A stretch of DNA of 64,000 bases. It comes from Pseudomonadales bacterium (GTDB lineage: Bacteria; Pseudomonadota; Gammaproteobacteria; Pseudomonadales; Azotimanducaceae). Location of the stretch: contig JAWKZN010000002.1 in the NCBI GenBank assembly GCA_041395945.1, forward strand, positions 1-64,000. Direction: 5' to 3'. Shown here in pieces: positions 1 through 8,415 of the stretch. The notes beneath the pieces are model-generated. The model did not search any database. It was not told the DNA's origin and was given only the letters and a program-made list of their open reading frames with translations. Each line of letters starts with the position of its first letter. Within the stretch, counting starts at the first letter, position 1. Both the position numbers and the translations under genes were made by a program.

Positions 1-951
1 GTCGCCGAAGGTCTGGAAAAGACCAAAGTCAGCGAACTGGTCCGCAAGGTCCGCAACGACGTCGCAGGCGGCAGCTCCTTTGCCTCATCGCTGCGCAAGC
101 ATCCGCTGTATTTCGACGATCTGTTCTGCAACCTGGTGGATGCCGGCGAGCAGTCGGGTTCCCTTGAAACCATGCTGGACAGAATCGCCAGCTACAAGGA
201 GAAATCCGAATCGCTGAAGGCTAAAGTCAAGAAGGCAATGACCTATCCGATCGCCGTGCTGTGTGTGGCCTTCATCGTTTCCGGAATTCTGCTGATCAAA
301 GTGGTGCCCCAGTTTCAGGAGGTCTTCGCCGGCTTCGGCGCCGAGCTGCCTGCCTTTACTCTGTTCGTGATCAGCATTTCAGAGTTTACCCAGGCCTACT
401 GGCTGCTCATCGTGCTCGGCATCGGTGGCGCCATCGCAGCCCTGATTGCGGTGAAGAAGCGATCCAGAGCTTTCCGCGAGTGGATCGACCGGCTTTCCCT
501 GAAACTGCCGATCGCCGGAAACATCATCGAAAAATCTTCCGTGGCGCGCTATGCACGCACGTTGTCGACGACCTTTGCGGCCGGTGTTCCGCTGGTCGAA
601 GCGCTTAACTCGGTGGCGGGCGCGACGGGAAACTCCGTGTACTCCCAGGCCGTTCTGCGCATCCGTGACGACGTTTCTACCGGACAGCAGCTCAACTTTT
701 CCATGAAATCCACCGGCGTGTTCCCCAACATGATCATTCAGATGGTTGCGATCGGGGAAGAGGCTGGTGCGCTGGACGACATGCTCGACAAGTCGGCCAG
801 CTACTATGAGGAGCAGGTAGACAATGCGGTGGACAATCTCACAGCACTGATGGAACCGATGATCATGTCGGTCCTGGGTGTGCTGGTGGGTGGTCTGATC
901 ATCGCCATGTACCTGCCGATCTTCCAGCTGGGTAACGTCGTCGGCGGCTGA
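1..951 (+). CDS. pilC: Type IV pilus inner-membrane platform protein PilC, 5' truncated
   Basis: PilC is the polytopic inner-membrane platform of the type IV pilus, working with the PilB/PilT ATPases. The window starts inside the gene: frame 1 is open from base 1, so 316 C-terminal codons are visible. The visible part covers the end of the first T2SSF domain, hydrophobic segments near bases 250-310 and 400-455, a second T2SSF domain from about base 541 (motif VARYARTLSTTFAAGVPL), and a C-terminal membrane segment ending in a GNVVGG tail. The prepilin peptidase gene pilD follows 48 bases later, the usual pilB-pilC-pilD order. A type II secretion GspF is the main alternative, but the pilD-coaE-yacG context favours PilC. 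Confidence 0.93.
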   Translation, partial: VAEGLEKTKVSELVRKVRNDVAGGSSFASSLRKHPLYFDDLFCNLVDAGEQSGSLETMLDRIASYKEKSESLKAKVKKAMTYPIAVLCVAFIVSGILLIKVVPQFQEVFAGFGAELPAFTLFVISISEFTQAYWLLIVLGIGGAIAALIAVKKRSRAFREWIDRLSLKLPIAGNIIEKSSVARYARTLSTTFAAGVPLVEALNSVAGATGNSVYSQAVLRIRDDVSTGQQLNFSMKSTGVFPNMIIQMVAIGEEAGALDDMLDKSASYYEEQVDNAVDNLTALMEPMIMSVLGVLVGGLIIAMYLPIFQLGNVVGG

Positions 952-999
952 GCCGCAGGAACGGCTGCAACCCAAGCGCCAGACTCAGGCACCCGCGCC

Positions 1000-1854
1000 A
1001 TGCTCGATCAGCTATTCGCCTTTGGCTGGGCAGGCCTGCTACTGGCCCTGTGGTTTGGTCTGTGCGTCGGCAGTTTTCTCAATGTGGTGATCTACAGACT
1101 CCCGGTCATGCTCAACCGGCAGTGGGAGCGCGATTCGCGGGCATTTCTCGAGCAGCCCGAAATCGAGGCTCCGACGGAAGCATTCAATCTCTGGGTTCCC
1201 AGATCCCGCTGCCCGGGTTGCCAGACGCAGATCACTGCGGTCCAGAACATTCCCGTACTGAGCTGGCTGTTCCTCCGGGGTCGATGCGCGAACTGCAGGG
1301 CGCCGATCTCTGTCCGCTATCCCCTCATAGAAGCATTTACCGGTGTCGCGACCCTGGTGATCGTCGCTCAGTTCGGATTCACCTGGCTCGGTGCGGCAGC
1401 GGTCCTGTTCACCTGGATCCTGATTGCCGCCACCTTCATCGACTTCGATACCCAGCTTCTTCCAGACCAGTTAACGCTGCCTCTGCTCTGGCTCGGCCTG
1501 ATAACCAACAGTTTTGGCGGCATCGTCGATCTGCAATCCGCCGTGTTCGGCGCTCTATCCGGCTACCTGTTTCTGTGGAGCACTTACTGGGGGTTCAAGC
1601 TCATTACCGGCAAAGAAGGTATGGGCTATGGCGACTTCAAGCTCTTCGCGGCCATCGGCGCCTGGCTCGGCTGGCAGGTACTCCCGGGCGCAATCCTCAT
1701 CGCCGCACTCACAGGTCTGCTTTACGCCGCGTTCTCCCTTGTCACCCACCGCAGGGTACGCACGGAACCGATTCCCTTCGGTCCCTTCCTGGCAGTGGCT
1801 GGCTGGGTTTGCCTGCTTTTCCGTGATACGGTGCTGTCTTTTTTCGCAGGCTGA
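1000..1854 (+). CDS. pilD: Prepilin peptidase / N-methyltransferase PilD
   Basis: Bifunctional inner-membrane aspartic peptidase that cleaves the leader of type IV prepilins and pseudopilins and N-methylates the new N terminus. The 284 residues match the full-length bifunctional form. An N-terminal membrane helix is followed by a cytoplasmic zinc loop with two CxxC pairs (CPGC and CANC, flanking QNIPVLSWL). Catalytic aspartates are in FIDFDTQLLPD and in the GMGYGDFKL motif. It lies between pilC and coaE, 5 bases before coaE, so the three are probably one transcript. Confidence 0.95.
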   Translation: MLDQLFAFGWAGLLLALWFGLCVGSFLNVVIYRLPVMLNRQWERDSRAFLEQPEIEAPTEAFNLWVPRSRCPGCQTQITAVQNIPVLSWLFLRGRCANCRAPISVRYPLIEAFTGVATLVIVAQFGFTWLGAAAVLFTWILIAATFIDFDTQLLPDQLTLPLLWLGLITNSFGGIVDLQSAVFGALSGYLFLWSTYWGFKLITGKEGMGYGDFKLFAAIGAWLGWQVLPGAILIAALTGLLYAAFSLVTHRRVRTEPIPFGPFLAVAGWVCLLFRDTVLSFFAG

Positions 1855-1859
1855 ATTTC

Positions 1860-2486
1860 ATGAGCCAGTTTACGGTAGGGCTCACCGGCGGCATCGGCAG
1901 TGGCAAGTCTGCGGTATCCGATCGTTTCGCTGATCTGGGTATCATTGTGGTCGATGCGGACGTTGCCTCCAGAGTCGTCGTCGAGCCGGGTCGACCCGCA
2001 CTGGCTGCAATTGCCGAACACTTCGGCGCCGATATCCTGACTTCCGAAGGATCTCTGGATCGCGCCGCTCTGCGAGCCAGGGTATTTGCAGACACCGGGG
2101 AGAGACGCTGGCTGGAAGCGCTGCTCCATCCCAGAATCAACGAATACATCCGAACCGAACTGGAGAACGCGGCCTCTCCCTACGCAATCCTGGCTCACCC
2201 ACTTCTGGTGGAAACCGGCCAGACCCGCATCTGCAACCGTGTGCTCGTAGTCGACGTACCGGAGTCTGTGCAGCTCGAACGCACTATGGCCCGGGACAAC
2301 AACAGCGAAACCCAGGTCAGGGCCATCATGTCAGCCCAGGCATCCCGGGCGGACAGGCTCGCGGCAGCAGATGATGTGATTCTCAATGATCAGGGTCTCG
2401 ATCATCTTGACGCGGAAGTTGCAAAACTACATACGCTGTATCTCGAGCTGGCGAACAAACCCGCAGAACAGCGTGAGGCGACATGA
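1860..2486 (+). CDS. coaE: Dephospho-CoA kinase CoaE
   Basis: Catalyses the last step of coenzyme A synthesis, ATP-dependent phosphorylation of the 3'-hydroxyl of dephospho-CoA, in the cytosol. The 208 residues are normal for the family. The Walker A motif GGIGSGKS is at residues 10-17, and a conserved DADVASR segment follows near residue 34. The start lies 5 bases after the pilD stop. The end overlaps the yacG start by 4 bases (ATGA), which suggests translational coupling. The pilD-coaE-yacG linkage is common in gammaproteobacteria; zapD (yacF), often between coaE and yacG, is absent here. Confidence 0.96.
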   Translation: MSQFTVGLTGGIGSGKSAVSDRFADLGIIVVDADVASRVVVEPGRPALAAIAEHFGADILTSEGSLDRAALRARVFADTGERRWLEALLHPRINEYIRTELENAASPYAILAHPLLVETGQTRICNRVLVVDVPESVQLERTMARDNNSETQVRAIMSAQASRADRLAAADDVILNDQGLDHLDAEVAKLHTLYLELANKPAEQREAT

Positions 2487-2725
2487 ACGAAGAAACAACA
2501 CCGGGAGAAGAACCGATACCGAGAATCGTTACCTGTCCGACCTGCAATGATCGGGTGAAATGGACTGCCGGAAACCCGTATCGACCATTCTGCTCCGAAC
2601 GCTGTCGCCTGATCGATCTGGGCGCATGGGCAGCAGAATCCCATCGAATCCCGGGCGGGAGTACCGAAGACGAGGTTTTTTCCGGGACGTCGGAAGGTGC
2701 CGAGGACAGATCGACGAACGACTGA
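2483..2725 (+). CDS. yacG: DNA gyrase inhibitor YacG (zinc-binding)
   Basis: A small zinc protein which in E. coli binds GyrB and inhibits gyrase. The 80 residues carry the four-cysteine site: CPTC near residues 19-22, then PFCSERCRLIDLGAWA, the family hallmark. The C-terminal tail is acidic and low in complexity. The start overlaps the coaE stop by 4 bases. It ends 24 bases before the convergent argJ stop. Confidence 0.94.
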   Translation: MNEETTPGEEPIPRIVTCPTCNDRVKWTAGNPYRPFCSERCRLIDLGAWAAESHRIPGGSTEDEVFSGTSEGAEDRSTND

Positions 2726-2745
2726 CCGGCCGAAGCGTTGCCGGT
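2725..2745. terminator. Short inverted repeat between convergent yacG and argJ
   Basis: ACCGGC and GCCGGT arms, 6 bp each, are separated by 9 bases and fill most of the 24-base gap between two convergent genes. The plus strand continues with TTACTT rather than a clean T run. It could be a weak bidirectional terminator, but the position is the main argument. Confidence 0.3.
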
Positions 2746-2749
2746 TACT

Positions 2750-3970
2750 TCAGGAGCGGTATTCGGCGTTGATCTTCACGTACTCGTAGGAAAGATCCGT
2801 GGTCCAGACCATGGCGGACTGATCTCCACGACCCAGCTCGACACGGATCTCGAACTCATCCCGGGCCATCACTGCGGCACCCGCCGCTTCCGTGTATTCA
2901 GCTGCTTTCAGACCACCCCGCATCACACAGACTTCCGCCAGATGGACGTTGACACCGGTAGTGTCGAGGTCTTCGACACCCGCTCGACCGATGGCCATCG
3001 ACAGGCGCCCCCAGTTCGGATCCCCGGCAAAAAGTGCCGTCTTCACCAGAGGAGATTCTGCGATGGTGTAGGCCACCCGCAGACACTCCGACTGATTGGC
3101 GCCGCCCGTAACATTCACGGTGACGAATCGTGTCGCTCCTTCACCGTCCCGGACAACACGCTGGGCAAGTTCCTGACACACCTCAGTCAGCAGTTTCCGC
3201 AGCGCCCGGTAATCACCGTCAGCTGAACTGGTAATCCTGCTGTTACCCGCCTGCCCGGTGGCTGCGATGACAAAGCAGTCATTCGTCGAGGTGTCACCAT
3301 CGATGGAAATACGGTTGAATGACACATCGGCAACCTCACGCACGAGGCTTTCTAGTGCAGGCCGGGCGACCTGTGCATCGCAACCCACAAACGCCAGCAT
3401 GGTGGCCATATCCGGCTTTATCATCCCGGCGCCCTTCACCATCCCGGTCACGGTCACTTTCACGCCTCCGATCTCAGCCTGACGGCTGAGTGCTTTGGGT
3501 ACCGTATCGGTGGTCATGATCGCCCGTGCTACCTGCGCCCAGTTGTCTGCTCCAAGATTTTTCACTGCTGCAGGCAGGCTTGACACCATCCGGTCGACCG
3601 GCAGGCGTTCTCCGATCACTCCTGTGGAAAACGGCGCTACGGCTTCAGCAGCAACACCGAGGGATCTGGCAAGTTCCGCACAGACCTTTTTCGCATCAGC
3701 TAGCCCGGGCTCTCCCGTGGCCGCATTAGCGTTACCACTGTTGATCAGAAACGCACGGATTCCGCCGCGGGCAAATCGCGATTCAGCAAGCAGCACGGGC
3801 GCTGCACGGAATGAATTTCTCGTAAAAACACCAGCGACCGTCGTACCTTCATCGAGAACCAAAAGCGCCACATCATCCCGGCCGGGTTTTTTTATTCCAG
3901 CCTGGGCAGTACCGAGGCGGATACCCGGCACCGGTTCTAAGGAGCCCATCTCTGGAATGTTGACGGCCAT
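2750..3970 (-). CDS. argJ: Glutamate N-acetyltransferase / ornithine acetyltransferase ArgJ
   Basis: Transfers acetyl from N-acetylornithine to glutamate, giving the cyclic version of arginine synthesis; some members also use acetyl-CoA. The 406 residues are full length. The self-cleavage site is visible as KGAGMIKPDMATML, with the break expected between Ala189 and Thr190 to give alpha and beta chains. The start is supported by an AAGGAG sequence 9 bases upstream. secA ends 27 bases upstream, so argJ probably shares its transcript, as in Pseudomonas. Whether it is mono- or bifunctional cannot be read from sequence alone. Confidence 0.96.
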   Translation of the reverse strand: MAVNIPEMGSLEPVPGIRLGTAQAGIKKPGRDDVALLVLDEGTTVAGVFTRNSFRAAPVLLAESRFARGGIRAFLINSGNANAATGEPGLADAKKVCAELARSLGVAAEAVAPFSTGVIGERLPVDRMVSSLPAAVKNLGADNWAQVARAIMTTDTVPKALSRQAEIGGVKVTVTGMVKGAGMIKPDMATMLAFVGCDAQVARPALESLVREVADVSFNRISIDGDTSTNDCFVIAATGQAGNSRITSSADGDYRALRKLLTEVCQELAQRVVRDGEGATRFVTVNVTGGANQSECLRVAYTIAESPLVKTALFAGDPNWGRLSMAIGRAGVEDLDTTGVNVHLAEVCVMRGGLKAAEYTEAAGAAVMARDEFEIRVELGRGDQSAMVWTTDLSYEYVKINAEYRS

Positions 3971-3997
3971 GTGCCTGCTCTCCTTCCGCTGCCGTCT

Positions 3998-6754
3998 TCA
4001 GGCAGCCTTGCCATGACAATGCTTGAATTTCTTTCCCGAACCGCAGGGGCAGACTTCGTTTCTGCCTACCTTGCGTTCCTGTCGCACAAAGGTCTGTGGT
4101 GCGGAGTCTTCGGCGCCGCGCGGTCCGGGGCCGGCCGCTGGTCCGGGTCCCTTCTCTTCGGCGAGTGCTGAAGTTTCGGCATGCGAAAAACGCATTCTCG
4201 CTTCCGCGGCCTCCCGGCGCTTGCGCTCCGCTTCTTCGACAGCCTCAGGGGCCTCGATCTGAACCCGGCTCAGCAGACGCACCACATCCCGCTTGATGTT
4301 CGCCAGCAGCTCCTGAAACAGCTCGAAACTTTCCCGTTTGTACTCCTGTTTGGGCTGCTTCTGGGCATAGGCACGCAGATGGATGCTCTGACGGAGGTAG
4401 TCCATCGTTGCCAGATGCTCTTTCCACCGCTGATCGAGAATCTGCAGCATGATCTGCTTCTCCACCAGCCGCATATCCACACCCTGGGAAATCCAGAGCT
4501 GTTCCTTGGCCCGGTATTCACTTTCAATCTGCGCAAGTATCCGATCAGTCAGCGAATCCTCATTCAGCGAGTCGTCGTCTTCCAGCCACTGGCGCAGAGG
4601 CTGACTGGAGGCAAACTCTGTCTGCAGAGCCTGCTCGAGACCTTCGACGTCCCACTGCTCTTCAATACTCTGCGGCGGGATGTACCCGGAAATCAGTTCA
4701 AGAACCACTTCTTCACGCAGTCCATCGATCGTATCGGCGATGTCGTCCGCAGCCATCAGATCGCGGCGCTGCTGGTAGATCACCTGTCGCTGGTCGTTCG
4801 AGACGTCATCGAATTCCAGCAGGTTCTTCCGTATATCGAAGTTGCGTCCTTCGACCTTGCGCTGCGCCTTCTCGATCGCGTTGTTCACCATCCGGTGTTC
4901 AATCGCCTCACCTTCTTCCAGTCCGATCGACTGCATGATCGAACGCACCCTGTCGGATGCGAAAATGCGCATCAGATCGTCTTCCATGGAAAGATAGAAT
5001 CGGCTCGAGCCGGGATCGCCCTGGCGTCCGGATCTTCCTCGCAGCTGATTGTCGATACGCCGGGATTCGTGGCGCTCGGTACCCACTATGTGGAGGCCAC
5101 CCGCAGCGATAACTGCATCGTGCCTTTCTTTCCAGGCCGCTTTGATTCCGCTGATCTGTTCCGGCGTCGGGTTCTCCAGCGCCGCAATCTCAGCTTCCCA
5201 GCTTCCGCCCAGGACGATGTCGGTACCTCGGCCGGCCATGTTTGTTGCTATCGTCAGCGCGCCCGGTCTGCCTGCCTGCGCAACGATTTCCGCCTCTCTT
5301 TCATGCTGTTTGGCATTGAGGACATTGTGTTTGATGTTCCGCCTGGTCAGCTCGGTGGAGATCCGCTCGGAAGACTCGATCGAGGTTGTACCAACCAGAA
5401 CCGGCTGCCCGCGCTGGGAGCAGGCGTTGATGTCTTCCACAATCGCTTCGTACTTCTCACCCACAGTCAGATATACGAGATCGTTCATGTCGTTTCGTAT
5501 CATCGGCATATGCGTGGGAATCACGACCACATCGAGGCCGTAAATCTGCCGGAATTCGAAGGCTTCCGTGTCTGCGGTACCGGTCATTCCTGCCAGCTTT
5601 TCATAGAGGCGGAAGTAGTTCTGGAAAGTCGTCGATGCCAGGGTCTGGGTTTCGTTCTGTATGCGGACTCCTTCCTTGGCTTCAATCGCCTGGTGGATAC
5701 CCTCTGACCAGCGGCGCCCGGGCATCGCCCGGCCGGTGTGTTCATCGACAATGATGATCTCGCCGTCCTTGACCATGTAGGCGACATCACGCTTGAACAG
5801 TGCATGGGCTTTGAGCGCCGCGTGCACATGGTGCAGAAGGTTGAGATTGGACGCAGCGTAGAGGCTGTCGCCTTCCTCGAGCAATCCGAGTTTGACCAGT
5901 TCCTCTTCGACCTTCTGGTGACCGAGTTCGGTCAATTCCACCTGGCGATTCTTCTCATCCACCACGAAATCGCCTGTGGCTTCCTCTTCCTGACCCATGG
6001 GTGCCCGTTCGACGAATGCCTGCTGTCTGAGCCTGGGTGCGAGTTTGTTGATCTTCACATACAGCTCAGTACTCTGATCGGCCGGTCCCGAAATGATCAG
6101 GGGAGTTCGAGCTTCATCGATAAGGATCGAATCCACCTCGTCGATGATTGCGTAGGTCAGGCCCCGCTGAACCATGTCCGACAGGGTGAAGGCCATATTG
6201 TCGCGCAGGTAATCGAAGCCGAATTCGTTATTGGTGCCGTAGGTGATGTCCGCAGCGTAGGCTTCCCGTTTCTCCTGCTGATTCTGACCGGATTGAATTA
6301 CCCCGACGGAGAGACCCAGCGCTTCGAAGATCGGCGCCATCCAGGTGGCATCCCGGCGGGCCAGGTAGTCGTTGACCGTGATTACATGCACGCCCTGACC
6401 AGTCAGTGCGTTGAGATAAGCCGGCAGCGTGGCGACCAGCGTTTTGCCTTCTCCAGTACGCATCTCTGCGATTCGCCCTTCATGGAGGGTGATACCACCC
6501 ACCATCTGCACGTCAAAGTGGCGCATCTCTTTAGTGCGACGCGCGGACTCACGCACAGCAGCAAAGGCTTCAGGGAGCAGGTCATCGAGCGTCTCACCCG
6601 CTTCCAGGCGCTCCCGCAGCCGGGTGGTCGTGGCTTTCAGCGCTTCATCCGATAGCGCCTGCAGGTCCGCTTCGAAGCCGTTGATGCGGGCCACGATTTT
6701 GCCCATCCGCTTGAGTTCGCGGCCATTTTTGGTACCGAAAAGTTTTCGCAACAC
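3998..6754 (-). CDS. secA: Preprotein translocase ATPase SecA
   Basis: Motor ATPase that drives unfolded proteins through SecYEG. The 918 residues are typical of proteobacterial SecA. Visible elements are Walker A MRTGEGKT near residues 98-105, the DEVDSILIDEARTPL motif, the helicase motif GRGTDI, the central scaffold and the C-terminal zinc tail CPCGSGKKFKHCH that contacts SecB. The start codon is GTG, followed by TTG CGA AAA. The M23 gene lies 105 bases upstream and argJ 27 bases downstream. No secM-like regulatory reading frame was seen upstream. Confidence 0.98.
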   Translation of the reverse strand: MLRKLFGTKNGRELKRMGKIVARINGFEADLQALSDEALKATTTRLRERLEAGETLDDLLPEAFAAVRESARRTKEMRHFDVQMVGGITLHEGRIAEMRTGEGKTLVATLPAYLNALTGQGVHVITVNDYLARRDATWMAPIFEALGLSVGVIQSGQNQQEKREAYAADITYGTNNEFGFDYLRDNMAFTLSDMVQRGLTYAIIDEVDSILIDEARTPLIISGPADQSTELYVKINKLAPRLRQQAFVERAPMGQEEEATGDFVVDEKNRQVELTELGHQKVEEELVKLGLLEEGDSLYAASNLNLLHHVHAALKAHALFKRDVAYMVKDGEIIIVDEHTGRAMPGRRWSEGIHQAIEAKEGVRIQNETQTLASTTFQNYFRLYEKLAGMTGTADTEAFEFRQIYGLDVVVIPTHMPMIRNDMNDLVYLTVGEKYEAIVEDINACSQRGQPVLVGTTSIESSERISTELTRRNIKHNVLNAKQHEREAEIVAQAGRPGALTIATNMAGRGTDIVLGGSWEAEIAALENPTPEQISGIKAAWKERHDAVIAAGGLHIVGTERHESRRIDNQLRGRSGRQGDPGSSRFYLSMEDDLMRIFASDRVRSIMQSIGLEEGEAIEHRMVNNAIEKAQRKVEGRNFDIRKNLLEFDDVSNDQRQVIYQQRRDLMAADDIADTIDGLREEVVLELISGYIPPQSIEEQWDVEGLEQALQTEFASSQPLRQWLEDDDSLNEDSLTDRILAQIESEYRAKEQLWISQGVDMRLVEKQIMLQILDQRWKEHLATMDYLRQSIHLRAYAQKQPKQEYKRESFELFQELLANIKRDVVRLLSRVQIEAPEAVEEAERKRREAAEARMRFSHAETSALAEEKGPGPAAGPGPRGAEDSAPQTFVRQERKVGRNEVCPCGSGKKFKHCHGKAA

Positions 6755-6817
6755 AGCGTTTGATGTCCGTGATCAGCTAGAAGTTGTTACAGAGAATCGC
6801 AGAAGCGGGAGTTTACC

Positions 6818-6846
6818 CGTTTTCACGGGCTACCGTCGCGACGGGC
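6818..6846. repeat. Inverted repeats between the M23 gene and secA
   Basis: Two palindromic elements lie in the 105-base gap. Bases 6818-6831 read CCCGT-TTTC-ACGGG (a GAAA-looped hairpin on the minus strand), and 6835-6846 is the perfect 12-bp palindrome CCGTCGCGACGG. Neither is followed by a T run on the minus strand. They could be operators or mRNA structure ahead of secA. Role unknown. Confidence 0.4.
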
Positions 6847-6859
6847 GTGGTGACAGGTG

Positions 6860-7771
6860 TCAGCGTCCGCGGGCGACGTAGCGGGCAGGATCGAGGTGTT
6901 TACCGTCCTTGAGCACTTCAAAGTGGACATGGGGACCGGTAGAGCGGCCCGAGGAGCCCATTTTTCCGATGGTCTGGCCCTTCTTCACGATCTCGCCGGT
7001 TTTGACCAGAATCTCCGCGTGATGGCCATAGCGGGTGACGAAACCATCGCCATGGGTCACCTCCACCATCAGGCCGTAACCCGAGCGCTTGGCCGCATGG
7101 GTAACGACACCGCTGGCCACCGCGACGATGTCCGAACGGTCTTTTCCGGCGAAGTCGACTCCGGCATGCCAGGCCATTTTCCCGGTGAAAGGGTCCACCC
7201 GCTTCCCGTATTCCGAGGACATCCAGCCCCACACGACGGGCCGTCCGGCGATCACGCGGGCTTCTTCATAATCCCGATCCCGCAGCATGGATTCCAGCAG
7301 CTCAAGCTCCCGCTCCCGGGCTTTCAGGCCACGAGCGAGTTCCTCGAGTCCGCTGTTGAGATCCGACCACTGCATTTCGTCCTGGAGGATGACGGAAGGA
7401 CCACCCTGAGGGGCCGGGTCGGAGAAGGAAAACTCGCCTTCGTCCAGATCGGCCACCTCGGTCACTCTGGCACCGAGGGCTTCCATACGCAGCAGACGGG
7501 CCTGCATCTGGGCCAGTTGCCGGCCTACCGCCTGAACCTGATCCCTGGAGCGCTGCTCGATGCTCTCCACTTCTTCCCGGTGCTGCTGGATTTTGGCACG
7601 CCAGCCGGCAACCGTATCCACATCCACGACATCCCGGGTGAGTCGCTCGATCACGAAATAGCCCGAAAGGGACAAAGCCAGCACCCCGGCGAGGGCCAGC
7701 ACAAACACCGTCTGCCTCGACACCCGGAGGGCTCGCGACGTTCCTTTTTCGCGCAGCAGTATGATCTTCAT
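6860..7771 (-). CDS. Membrane-anchored M23 (LytM-type) peptidase-domain protein
   Basis: Predicted inner-membrane-anchored periplasmic protein acting on, or regulating action on, peptidoglycan. From the ATG at 7771 it has 303 residues: a basic N terminus, a membrane helix near 22-42, a coiled coil near 60-100 and 140-165, and a C-terminal M23 domain with HxxxD at His202/Asp206 and HVH at 281-283. All zinc ligands are present, so it may be catalytically active. An upstream start at 7945 would add 58 residues of uncharged-to-hydrophobic sequence ahead of the membrane helix and overlap dciA; I reject it. A homologue sits beside secA in Pseudomonas. The exact substrate is unknown. Confidence 0.88.
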   Translation of the reverse strand: MKIILLREKGTSRALRVSRQTVFVLALAGVLALSLSGYFVIERLTRDVVDVDTVAGWRAKIQQHREEVESIEQRSRDQVQAVGRQLAQMQARLLRMEALGARVTEVADLDEGEFSFSDPAPQGGPSVILQDEMQWSDLNSGLEELARGLKARERELELLESMLRDRDYEEARVIAGRPVVWGWMSSEYGKRVDPFTGKMAWHAGVDFAGKDRSDIVAVASGVVTHAAKRSGYGLMVEVTHGDGFVTRYGHHAEILVKTGEIVKKGQTIGKMGSSGRSTGPHVHFEVLKDGKHLDPARYVARGR

Positions 7772-7882
7772 CTTTCTGAAGTGTAGCGGCTGGTCGGAAG
7801 GCGTAAAAAAGTGGAATATGGGCCGGCCAAAATCCTGCCACCTGGTAAGTATGCTGATTTTTTCAATTCTGTCGCTGCGGGC

Positions 7883-7915
7883 GAGGTTTTGTACCTCAGC
7901 CGGGAAATACTTCCC
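7883..7915. repeat. Two adjacent small hairpins in the divergent M23/dciA region
   Basis: GAGGT-TTTGT-ACCTC at 7883-7897 is followed by GGGAA-ATAC-TTCCC at 7902-7915. Both are perfect 5-bp-arm inverted repeats in the roughly 200-base spacer that must hold promoters for both divergent genes. I could not identify a convincing -35/-10 pair here. Confidence 0.35.
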
Positions 7916-7974
7916 TTGTAATACCGCAGTCCGGATTGCCCGCATTTACGCCTGGAAAGGCACGAGGCATTCAA

Positions 7975-8286
7975 GTGTCGCGGGCTAAGATAGTTGAACT
8001 CCTGCGCGAACGCCACCAGCGCTTTACTCCTTTACAACGTCTACTCCAGCGCGCGGCGGATCAGGAATCCCGTACCGCCGAGCTGAAGGCACTGCTGCCA
8101 GCCAGGCTCGCCGCCGATTGTCTGCTCTGCGAGATTCAGGGCCAGATCGTTGTCGTGACCTGCCGTACAGCGGCTGCAGCTACCAAACTCCGCTTCCTCG
8201 CTCCCGAACTCCTGCCTTCTCTGCAGGCACTCGCCAGTTTTCAGAAAACCCGGGAGATCAGGGTGCGGGTCGGCTCCGGCAGCTGA
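7975..8286 (+). CDS. dciA: DciA family (DUF721) predicted helicase loader
   Basis: DciA is the ancestral loader or operator of the replicative helicase DnaB in bacteria lacking DnaC or DnaI. The fold is a KH-like DUF721 domain; LRFLAPELLPSLQAL is its conserved helical segment and REIRVRVG its terminal strand. I chose the GTG at 7975 because GAGG lies 7 bases upstream, giving 103 residues. A TTG at 7936 would add 13 residues. It is divergent from the M23 gene and convergent with lpxC, the order known from Pseudomonas. No dnaC-like gene is visible in the window. Confidence 0.85.
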   Translation: MSRAKIVELLRERHQRFTPLQRLLQRAADQESRTAELKALLPARLAADCLLCEIQGQIVVVTCRTAAAATKLRFLAPELLPSLQALASFQKTREIRVRVGSGS

Positions 8287-8415
8287 CTTTCAAGCTGCCT
8301 GGCATATTCCGGCCGAAACCTTTCTCACGGCACCATTATCCCCGGCCAGGTACCGGCCAAATGAGACACAGGGATCATTTCCAGGGAGCCGGTTTGGGAA
8401 CCCGGTCAAACTTTA

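Noticed and set aside
4181..5707. 508-codon plus-strand open frame opposite secA
   Set aside because: It is fully antisense to an unmistakable secA. Long antisense frames are expected from GC-rich codon bias; no ribosome site or recognisable domain.
7772..7945. 58-residue N-terminal extension of the M23 protein
   Set aside because: It would overlap the dciA start region and consume the divergent promoter spacer; the protein from 7771 already has the expected basic start and membrane helix.
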